NCBI GenBank assembly: GCA_021292165.1
Contig: CM037881.1
Span: 4,712,001-4,776,000 of the forward strand
DNA: 64,000 nt
Direction of reading: 5' to 3'
From: Shinisaurus crocodilurus
Taxonomy: Eukaryota; Chordata; Lepidosauria; Squamata; Shinisauridae
The notes beneath the pieces are model-generated. The model saw only the letters and a program-made list of their open reading frames with translations. It was not told where the DNA came from and did no database searches. The position numbers and the translations under genes were made by a program. How positions within the stretch are numbered: the stretch's first letter is position 1; each line of letters opens with the position of its first letter. Positions 49,565 through 61,100 of the stretch are shown here, piece by piece.

Positions 49565-52500
49565 TCTAGGAAGACAGAAACAGAGCACTATGGAAGGAAA
49601 GGACTCAGCAGTGGTGGTGACCTGCAAGGGGTGTGCAATGTTTGTTTTCCTGCCGGAGATCAACATGGCCTACACATGCAACAAGTGCAAGCTGGTCACG
49701 CTGTTGGAAGAAAAGGTCAGAGGACTGGAGCAGCAAGTGTCAACCCTCAGGAGCATAAGAGAAAGCGAGGAGTTCTTAGACAGAACGATGGATCTACAGC
49801 ACCAAAGCACAGTACAGGAGCCAGAAGGGCAACTGCAGGATGAGGCGGAGTCAGAGACTGCAGAGGCAAGGGAAAATAACGCAGGGGGAACTCCCTGGAA
49901 AAGGGTGACTGTTAGGAGCAGAAGAACTACAAGACACTCTGCGACTGTGGAAGCAGTGGAGCTATGGAACCGCTTCCATGTACTTGAGGACGAGAGCAGA
50001 GGACAGCCTGCAGAGGACGGATTACCGGGCACCCAACGTGACAGCGAGCAAGAGGCTGAGGGTCAGTCAAGTGGAGGCAATCAAACCAAGGCCTACAGCA
50101 AGAGGAAGAGAAGAGTACTCGTAGTGGGAGACTCCCTCCTGCGGGGGATCGAAGCCAAAGTATGTCGCGAAGACCCATGGACTCGCCAGGTGTGCTGTCT
50201 CCCTGGGGCACGGATTAAGGATGTGACAGAGCAGCTGCCGAGGCTCATGCAGCCCACCGACACATACCCCTTTCTTCTCTTCCACGTGGGTACAAATGAT
50301 ACTGCCAAACGGAGTTACAAAGAAATCACGGCAGACTTTGAAGAGCTGGGAAGGGAACTCAAGAACTTTGGGGCCCAGATAGTTTTCTCATCCATCCTTC
50401 CAGTACTTGGAAGAGGCATAGAAAGGGAAAGAAAAATACTCCGAGTGAATGACTGGCTACGAAGGTGGAGCCGACGTGAGGGATTTGGATTCTGGGACCA
50501 CGGGCTACACTTTCTGGAAGATGGACTGCTGGCAAAGGATGGGTTGCACCTCACAAGGACTGGGAAGAATGTGTTTGGACACAGCATGAGGAACTTAATC
50601 AGGAGGGCTTTAAACTGAATCCAACAGGGGAGGGAGACATAAACTCGGGGGTACCAATGGAAGAAGGCCTCTATGCCACAATGGAGAGAACAGCTCCAGC
50701 GGTGCCCATTGATAGTCTACCACAAAATGTAGGGGGAAAGTCGGACTATAAAGCACATAGTCTTAAATGTCTCTATACTAATGCCCAGAGTATGGGCAAT
50801 AAACAAGACGAACTTGAACTCTTGATACATGAGGGCAAGTACGACTTGATAGGGATAACTGAAACCTGGTGGGATGACTCCCATGACTGGAATACAGCAA
50901 TTGAAGGGTATAACTTGTTCAAAAGGAACAGAAGCAACAGAAAGGGAGGTGGAGTTGCACTGTATGTTAAAATACGTATCTCTGCACAGAGATACAGGAA
51001 GAGGAGCTTGGCAGCCCCATTGAGAGCATCTGGGTTAAAATAAAGGGGGCAAAGAATAAAACGAACATGGCGGTTGGAGTCTACTACCGACCACCCAATC
51101 AAGGAGAAGATGAGGATGGAACTTTTGAAAAGCAAATTGCCATTGTTTCAAGGAGGCACGATGTGGTAGTAATGGGAGACTTCAATTTCCCTGATATCTG
51201 TTGGGAGACTTATTCAGCCAAACATGGCCCCTCCAAGAAATTCCTGACCTGTGTTGCTGATAACTTCCTCCTACAGAAAGTGGAGGAAGGAACTAGAGGA
51301 TCGGCTATCCTTGACCTGATTCTAACCAACAGAGACGAGTTAGTGGATAAAGTGGCAGTTTCGGGAACTCTGGGGGAAAGTGACCATGTTATACTAGAGT
51401 TCTTGATTCTAACAGAAGCAAAAGCTGAGTGTAGCCAAACACGTACCCTGGATTTTAGGAAAGCAAATTTTAACAAACTCAGAACAATGATTAGTAAAAT
51501 CCCATGGCAAGTGACTCTCACGAGAAAGGGAGCCCAGGAGGGGTGGGAGTTTTTAAAGAAGGAAATTTTAAAGGCACAATTGCAAACAATTCCCACAAGG
51601 AAAAAAGGCAGAGGGCAACAGAAAAAGCCAATGTGGCTTCACGATAAACTCAAAGATGACCTGAAAACAAAAAAGGACACGTATAGGAAGTGGAAGGAAG
51701 GACAGGCTACAGGGGAAGAGTACAGGCAGGTAGCACAGAACTGCAGGAATAGTGTCAGGAAGGCTAAAGCTGAGAATGAGCTAAGGTTAGCGAGGAATGC
51801 TAAAAGCAACAAAAAAGCTTTCTTCAGATACATGCACAGTAAAAGACAGAAGAAAGAACTGGTGGTTCAACTACGCGATGAGGATGGCAAATTGATAACA
51901 GAAGACAAAGAAAAGGCAGAAGTGTTCAATTCCTACTTCGGCACGGTCTTCTCCCAAAAGAGGGTCTATGACCCCCCTGGCAAACCTGAAGTGCAGACTG
52001 AAGGGGCAGAATTGCAGCTTGAGATTGATAGGCAAATGGTCAAGGAGCACCTGATTACTCTGAACGAGTTTAAATCTCCAGGGCCTGATGAGCTGCATCC
52101 TAGAGTAATAAAGGAACTGGCAGAAGAACTCTCAGAACCACTGTCTATTATCTTTGAGAAATCATGGAGGACAGGTGAAGTGCCAGACGACTGGAGGAGG
52201 GCAAATGTTGTTCCCATCTTCAAAAAGGGCAAGAAGGAGGAACCTGGGAACTATAGGCCAGTCAGTCTGACATCAATCCCCGGGAAGATTTTTGAGCAGA
52301 TTATAAAGAAGTCAGTCTGCAAGCACCTTGAAAACAATGCAGTGATTACTAGAAGCCAGCATGGATTTGTCAAGAACAAATCCTGTCAGACTAATCTGAT
52401 CTCATTTTTTGATCGGGTAACCTCCCTTGTGGACTGTGGGAATGCTGTGGACATTATATACCTGGACTTCAGCAAAGCTTTCGACAAAGTGCCTCATGAT

Positions 52501-55500
52501 ATCCTGATTAGTAAGCTAGCTAAGAGTGGGCTAGATGGAACAACTATCAGGTGGATCCACAATTGGCTACAGAATCGGACTCAAAGAGTGCTTATCAATG
52601 GTTCCTTCTCAAACTGGGGAGAGGTAACGAGCGGGGTACCACAGGGCTCGGTCCTGGGCCCGGTGCTCTTCAACATTTTTATTAATGACTTGGATGAGGA
52701 GGTACAGGGAATGCTTATCAAATTTGCAGATGACACAAAGTTGGGTGGAACAGCTAATACTCTGGAAGACAGAAACAAAATTCAAAGTGACCTCGATAGG
52801 CTGGAGCGCTGGGCCGAAAACAACAGAATGAAATTTAATAGGGATAAATGCCAAGTGCTGCACCTAGGGAGAGGAAACCAAATGCAGAGTTACAGAATGG
52901 GGGACACTTGGCTCAACAATACTACAAGTGAGAAGGATCTTGGAATTGTGGTAGATCACAAACTGAATATGAGCCAGCAATGCGATGTGGCTGCAAAGAA
53001 GGCAAATGCAATTTTGGGCTGTATTAATAGAAGTATAGCTTCCAAATTGCGGGAAGTGATAATTCCCCTTTACTCGGCACTGGTTAGGCCTCATCTTGAG
53101 TACTGCGTCCAGTTCTGGGCACCTCACTTTAAGAAGGACATAGACAAACTGGAGAGGGTTCAGAGGAGGGCAACAAGGATGATAAAGGGACTGGAAACAA
53201 GGCCCTATGAGGAGAGACTGAAAGAACTGGGCATGTTTAGCCTTCAGAAGAGGAGAGTGAGGGGAGATATGATCGCACTCTTCCAGTATTTGAAGGGATG
53301 TCACACAGAGGAGGGCAAAGATCTCTTCTCGTTCATCCCAGTTTGCAGGACACGGAATAATGGGCTCAAATTACAGGAACCCAGATTCCACCTAAACATC
53401 AGGAAAAATTTCCTGACTGTCAGAGCAATAAGACAATGGAATCAACTACCTAGGGAGGTGGTGGGCTCTCCCAGTCTGGAGGCATTCAAGGTGCAGCTGG
53501 ACAGACATCTGTCAGATATGCTTTGACCTGGATTCCTGCATTGAGCAGGGGGTTGGACTCGATGGCCTTGTAGGCCCCTTCCAACTCTACTTTTCTATGA
53601 TTCTATGATTCTATGATTCTATGTGACCTTATTTCTATTTTTGCTTCGTGCGTCTTCTCCCAAAGATATAAAAACTACTGGTCTAGCCCAGTTGGTCAGT
53701 GAGTCACTCAGTAGCACGTCTACCTAGTTTAATAAGGAGTCCCCCTTCTATTCTGTGTAAAATATCTATGTGATGCTGTGCTGTGATGAAATGAAAGAGA
53801 AAGCTTTACTCTTTTCTCCTTTATGCAGCATTTATCCGGTGCCAAGTAGGGCAATTGACCTAACAGGCCAGTTGGGAATTCCCTTCCAGTATGGTTGTTC
53901 TCAGCTGGCATACTATAAAGCAGGTGTCATTGCAGGAATGGCCAGATTGGAGGCATTTATTTTAAGTATCTTCCTGCCAATCTCCAGCTAGCACATAGTC
54001 CTGCTGAGATCAAAACCCAAAGGAATGAGTTACAATTACAGCTAGACCAAAAAAGGGCTACTCGGATGCTTAGTAAAAAAAAAAATCACCCAGGCCTTTC
54101 TTTAACTTTAATGTTGGATCTTTTCTTTTTCCTTCTTATCTCAGTTTGATTTGGAAATTTCAAGTCCTTTTAGAGAACTTTTGGGGGAGTTCTAAATTGG
54201 CTTGGAATATGTTTCTTGCACTGTATTAAACTGGTTTAAAACCTTGTCTATTTTTGGTCCAAGTCATAAACATAAACCTCATCTCACACAGTGCTAACCA
54301 CATGCCCTGTCTAGCAGTCCCCAGACCCCCAGCATCTGCCATCATGGACAAGACAGAGGGGCAGAGAAGGAAAAATGTTCTAGAAACAGGCGCTGTTGTT
54401 TCTGCCATAGTGCAGGAACCTTGTTCCTAGAGCATGCCAAGAAGCAGAAGTTGAAGATTCCTGCATACTGCCTGGGATGCTCTAGGAATGAGATTCCTAT
54501 AGCTCAGTGTTCTGCAACCTTGAGTCCCCAGATGTTTTTGGCCTACAACTCCCAGCATGCCCCAGCCAGCTACGCTGGCTGGGGCATGCTGGGAGTTGTA
54601 GGCCAAAAACATCTGGGGACCCAAGGTTGGAGAACACTGCTATAGCTTGTTCTTAGATCACCTCCCCCTCTTTTTTTTGGGCGATCTTGTTGGAGTGGCT
54701 GGGGCTTCAGAGCCACGATGCGGTTGCTGCTGGGTTTGTGCGTGCACTGTATGTGTGTGTGCCCGTGCGTATATTTGTGCCCCACCCCAGCAGACACCCG
54801 ATGCAGCCCTTGGGACTGAAAGGGTTGTGCACCCTTGCTCTAGGGATTGGTGGGCAAGCCCAGGAACACCCCCAAGCCTTGGGGGAAGGAGAAGAAGCTG
54901 TGCGTCCCCAGACCTTGTGTAATTAAACCTTGTGTAATTAAAGCAATTGCACTGAACTCCACAGCATCTGGGAGGAAAGCCTTTTTTGTTGCTACCATAG
55001 CTGAAGAGGCCAAGGAAGCAAAGGCCAGGAGACAGATTAGTGGAGGCTTTGTGTATGCTATTGGCTGGTTACAACATCTGCCATAAGTTGGCTAAAGAGT
55101 GCCTGGGGTTGGACAGCTTCTTTCCCCTGCAAGGCTCAGGAGCACCTTCTGGCTTGTCCACCAGGATCTGGAACCATAACACGCCGTTAGAAGTGTGTGC
55201 TTACTTCTGACAGCGGGTGTGTCTAGGATCCAGACTTAAAACAGACATTGGTTTTAAAAAAAAAACCTATCTGCACATATGCAGAATCTCATTTTCCATT
55301 CCAGGCTGTAGAAGAAGCTTGAGGGAAATAATGTTCACTAAGCAATTTTTTTAAAAAATTCTGAACTAGGTAATTATGGGTTTTGACTCGTTTGCTTATG
55401 TTCATTTTACACAGTAGCATTTGGCAAGCAGCCCTACACAATCACGCTCTAGGTTTTCCAAGTAGCAGCAAAGTCCTTCTCGCGAGCTGCCCCAGCCGGG

Positions 55501-56196
55501 TCAGGTCTGTCCTCCTGGAAACATGAACTGTGTTTTAGGGTGGGCCTTCACCTGTTTTTCACCGGAAGCAACAGATGTTCCCTAGAAGTTTGACGAGGAT
55601 GCCGTTTCCTCCTGCATTTAAAACAGTCCCTGCCGGTTGCCCCCCAGCTGGCTAGCAGGTCCTGGGAAAAATACTTTCTGCCTGAGACCCTGGGGAGACC
55701 CTTCCAATCAGTGTCCACAATACTGCGCTAGGTGGACCCATGGTCTGACTCGCTATAAGGCAGCTTCTGATGTGCACATGTGCATGTCCTTCTGCTGAGC
55801 TCCCATTGGCCACCCAGTTTCTTTACAGCTGCTGAGGTCTGCAAAGCAGCAGAATTCATACAGTCATGCCTTGGATTGCAAGTAACTTGGTTTGAGAGCA
55901 TTTTGCAAGACAAGCAAATTTTTAAATATTTATTTTTTAAAAATTGACTTGATATACAAGCGACATCTTGCAATACAAGTACTGTAGTACGGCTTAAATT
56001 AAAAATCTCTGTACAGATTTTTTTGGGGGGGGATTTCGTTTTGATTTAAGAGTGTTTTGGATTACAAGCATGTTTCCGGAACGAATTATGCTCTCAATCC
56101 AAGGCATGACTGTATATCCTTTGAAAGACTGGTGGCCAGAGCCAGTGCAGATTATATCTCAATTTAGGAGAAAACACACTGTCTAGTCTCCAATCC

Positions 56197-56230
<34 letters not shown>

Positions 56231-58118
56231 CCTAATTTAGACTTATTTCCTTCACATTTATATAGGGGTTATGAAACTTGACTCCCACTGTAGTTTAAAA
56301 AAAAGGGACAGAGAGCTTCAGCTGAGTGGGAAAATGGATGAAGTGCGGGGTAGTTGCTGCACCGGCAGAGCAGGATTGTCGTCGCTCCCACGTTGCCCTG
56401 CTTCTAGCCTTGGAACCATCACACCATCTGTTGACTTGCTGAGTCACTAGTACTCTGCTTTCTCTTTCCTCTAGTCCAGTGTTCTCCAACCTTGGGGTCC
56501 CCAGATGTTTTTGGCCTACAACTCCCAGCATGCCCCAGCCAGCGTAGGTGGCTGGGACATGCTGGGAGTTGTAGGCCAAAAACATCTGGGGACCCAAGGT
56601 TGGAGAACACTGCTCTACTTCCTCCTTTTGGCTTCTCTTCAATGGGATCCTGAGGATAAAGGAGTTCTGCTCTTGATACCTTCCCCTTTTCAATTTATTT
56701 CCCAACTCAAAGAAGTTTGAATTCAAAAATCCAGCATGTGTATGAAAGGAGACATGACTCCCTCCCTCCCTCCCTCCCTCTTTCTTTCTTTCTCCTTATC
56801 TATAATGTTTCATGACCGTGCTTTTGTGCTGCCACCATTCATTTCAGTAGAGCTTGTGCATAACAACATCATTTTAACCTCTGTGTAAAAAATAAAATGA
56901 AACGACTTACACATACATCCTTAGAGATGTATGTGTGAGGCTATAAGATCGTGAGATAACATGAGATTAAAACAATTTGAATAGCGATCAGCGATGCGAT
57001 TTTGAAGCACACGCATATTTAAAGCTCTTGTATTTATTAACTCCTGGTTCAGAGTAGATGGTGTCAAGGGCTGAGGAGAAAGATAATCTTTGGGGGACTT
57101 GGCAATATGGGTTCCTTTCTAGTGATGACTTCCAGACATTCTGTGGTTAAAGCTTAGCATGACTCCCTTGACACCTCTCCTTTCTTTTTCTTTGGTAATA
57201 TGAAGCAAGATAATAAATTCTCACTCCTGCACTCTCTGCCTAGCTCAACTGCCCTTTCTTAATGAGAAGGGCAGATGTTCCCTGTAACTTGTTTACAATG
57301 CTGAGTCTAATGGGACTTCCCTTTTCTTTTTATAGAAAGTAAGCGTTTATGGGGTATAAATGCATGCCATTACACCAACATGTGCTGTAAGTTTTATCTG
57401 CTGAAGGCATTAAACAGAACACAAGGTACATTCAAGCGCTGGGTCTTTTGTGAACATTAACTTCTCATTGCTGGGGTTTGGGGGGGATGTTACCAGAAAA
57501 CAGAGGGGTGGGGCAGAGAAGGGGGAGACACACAGACAGTGAATGGAGTGTAGGTGGGGGGGGGGGAATCCCTTGCCTGGATCCTCGGGGCTCCTGCTCA
57601 AAGTTTAGAAGGGGAAAAACATGTAAAAGGGAGAGCAACAAATTAGGCTCCCTTACAAACCCAGCAGACCCTGCTGCTACCTATTATCACTTATCTAATG
57701 GGGTGGGGGTGCGCGGGGCGTTCTCCTGTAGCAGCACTTTCCATGAAAGAATTGTAGCACAGAATTGATCCTCGGAAAATGTCTATTAAAAATGGTTAAA
57801 TACAGTCCTTGGTCCTTCTGTAACACAGAGCAGAGTGAGCAAAGTGATTGTGCTTGGACGATTTAATTAGGGGCGTTTGTTATTCCTATTTATGGCAAAT
57901 GGTCTGATATAAGCAACTCTCCATGATGAAACATTTTCTTTTCTCTCCTACATAAGATTTATTGAAATACCTTCAGAAGCCACCTTGTCACTCATGATCC
58001 TCTCCAAGACTCCACGCGGAAGTCTCTCAAATGCTTCATTAGTAGGAGCAAAGAGTGTGTAATGTCCTGGCTTCCCCAGAGTTTCCATCACATCTGATGT
58101 AAAGGCGGCAGCCTAGGA

Positions 58119-58154
<36 letters not shown>

Positions 58155-61100
58155 AGAAGGGTGGGGGGGCTTATTAAGAAGAGCATCTGACAAGACACTG
58201 ACATGGCAGGTGCAGAAAAGCCATTTTGTTAATATTAGGAGCAAAGTATGGTAACCTCATTCCCACAACTACTTAAGTCCATTTCCCTTGGTATTATATT
58301 TTGATTGGTTATTAAGGAATTAATAATGAAGTAATAATGAATTGTATCCTACCAGAACCATTTTTAGTATTTTTCTCAGTCACCAGATTGGGCAACCCAT
58401 TCTGAAACAAATTTATTTAACTATTTAAATATTTAACAAGTAACGTAGGATAATATCTATAACATTAGAGCTGTGTCCATCTATCTATCTATCTATCTAT
58501 CTATGCAGACTGCAATCTTATGCATATCTACTCAGAGGTAAGTTCCTTTGAACTCAGTGGGGCTTACTTTTGAGTAGACATGCATAGGATAGGATTGCAC
58601 TGTAAGTATATTTACAAGAAGGAACATGTATGTCTGCATCGTAAGGAAGCTCCCTCCCCCATGCAGTGCAGATGTGGCTACTCAACATTCAGCTAGGCAG
58701 CCAAATACATTTCCCTGTTAGCTAATCTTTCAGGAAAAGCCAACATCTGAAGTGTCTCTGCATCCCTGTTGGAATACTTCAGTTCAGCACTAATCTAAAC
58801 ATACCTCCAAAACACAAACTGTAGTTGTTGGCTGATCCATTACCCAATAGATTTCATATTTTGTAATTGGTATCTGCTAGTTCAACACCTCCGCAGCAAG
58901 AATAGAAACCAGCCCTCTCTCCCAATCTCTGCTTTTGCTAGGGAGAGTCAAGTTGTGTGTCACACAGCCTTCCCTGTACCCCCTAAGCTAGCCTTCTGCC
59001 CTCAGGTATGGTGGAGCATGCTGTTCCATCAAGGGTTTTGAAGGGTGTACAACTACTCTTGACATGGAATAGGAGAGAGGCACCATCTTGTTCTATGCTT
59101 CAGGCAGCAAAATGTCTTAGATTTCATAGATCATAGAGTTGGAAGGAGCCTAAAAGGCTATCGAGTCCAACCCCCTGCTCAATGCAGGAAACTAGAGGAG
59201 GGGGTCTCCCATCCAAGTAATAACCAGGCCTGACCCTGCTTAGCTTTCCACGCTAGTGTGGATCAATCTGCATCCCACCCCCACCCCCATTCTATGTCAT
59301 TATCAAAGGGAAAGGGTTCCTACTCAGCATTAAATCTGGCAGGCAGCTATGCAAGAGAAAACAGTGAATGACTATCAGAACTTAAACATTCACAGCAAAC
59401 TTTCTGGGTTTTTCATTAACAAACACAGTGATGGTTTTTTCACACCATACACTTGTTCCAGCAATTCTTAATTTGAAGTTTGTATTTTGAAGACTCAACA
59501 TGCACAGCTCCTCCTGACTTGATCAGATTCAGTCTTGCATGTATAGAGTTGATTCTCTGGCATTTTGCCCAAAACCCTGTCTGTTTGATGCTCACTTAAT
59601 GATGAATACACAGGTCAGGTTGTCAGATTTCAGAGGGCAGAAATGTGAAACTATTTGAGTAACCTCATAGGACAGGCTTTCAGATTTTCTGCATAAGGCA
59701 TTTTGAACATAAATTGCATATGATCACCCACAGTTTTGAAGAAGGGGCCCCACAGAGACAAAGATTCTTCAGATGAATCCTCTTTTCCGGGATTGTTGTG
59801 TGTAGTTTCCCTGAAAGTGCCTCTTTCAGCACTAACGTTATGAATCTTGTCCAGAGGCAGATGCCGCCGCAGCAGGTACTTTCCTAACACTAATTCCATT
59901 TCTCACGTGCATTCTTACTCTCATCACTAAATAGATTCTGCTTCTCTGACAACCTTACATTCATAGAATCATAGAATCATAGAAAAGTAGAGTTGGAAGG
60001 GGCCTACAAGGCCATCGAGTCCAACCCCCTGCTCAATGCAGGAATCCAGGTCAAAGCATCTCTGACAGATGTCTGTCCAGCTGCACCTTGAATGCCTCCA
60101 GACTGGGAGAGCCCACCACCTCCCTAGGTAGTTGATTCCATTGTCTTATTGCTCTGACAGTCAGGAAATTTTTCCTGATGTTTAGGTGGAATCTAGGTTC
60201 CTGTAACTTGAGCCCATTATTCCGTGTCCTGCAAACTGGGATGATCGAGAAGAGATCTTTGCCCTCCCCTCCTCTGTGTGACATCCCTTCAAATACTGGA
60301 AGAGTGCGATCATATCTCCCCTCAGTCTCCTCTTCTGAAGGCTAAACATGCCCAGTTCTTTCAGTCTCTCCTCATAGGGCCTTGTTTCCAGTCCCTTTAT
60401 CATCCTTGTTGCCCTCCTCTGAACCCTCTCCAGTTTGTCTATGTCCTTCTTAAAGTGAGGTGCCCAGAACTGGACGCAGTACTCAAGATGAGGCCTAACC
60501 AGTGCCGAGTAAAGGGGAATTATCACTTCCCGCGATTTGGAAGCTATACTTCTATTAATACAGCCCAAAATTGCATTTGCCTTCTTTGCAGCCACATCGC
60601 ATTGCTGGCTCATATTCAGTTTGTGATCTACCACAATTCCAAGATCCTTCTCACTTGTAGTATTGTTGAGCCAAGTGTCCCCCATTCTGTAACTCTGCAT
60701 TTGGTTTCCTCTCCCTAGGTGCAGCACTTGGCATTTATCCCTATTAAATTTCATTCTGTTGTTTTCGGCCCAGCGCTCCAGCCTATCGAGGTCACTTTGA
60801 ATTTTGTTTCTGTCTTCCAGAGTATTAGCTGTTCCACCCAACTTTGTGTCATCTGCAAATTTGATCAGCATTCCCTGTACCTCCTGATCAAAAAATGAGA
60901 TCAGATTAGTCTGACAGGATTTGTTCTTGACAAATCCATGCTGGCTTCTAGTAATCACTGCATTGTTTTCAAGGTGCTTGCAGACTTCTTTAGTATATTT
61001 AAAATCCACATAAAGACAAGATGTTACATAATGAAGTAAGAAAACCTTTGTTTTAGTTCAGACTAGTGAAAAAGGGCCCCCCTCTTTTTCAACACGATCC

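Larger units (their letters stand above)
49450..53624 (+). mobile_element. Near-complete CR1 LINE
   Basis: This CR1 non-LTR retrotransposon lies in POSTN intron 7, antisense to the gene. It has GC-rich leader sequence, a poly-A run and CA/TA repeats (49501-49564), ORF1 (49590-50618), ORF2 (50657-53526, one frameshift) and the CR1 3' terminus of direct ATTCTATG repeats at 53595-53623. The 5' edge is approximate. It is longer and less decayed than the other CR1 pieces here. Confidence 0.9.

Noticed and set aside
49590..50618. A host SGNH-esterase gene
   Set aside because: The frame is followed by CR1 ORF2 and the CR1 3' end, and lies antisense inside a POSTN intron. It is CR1 ORF1.
56295..56726. 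A 143-codon minus-strand gene
   Set aside because: Most of the frame is the palindromic MITE at 56477-56612 read through.
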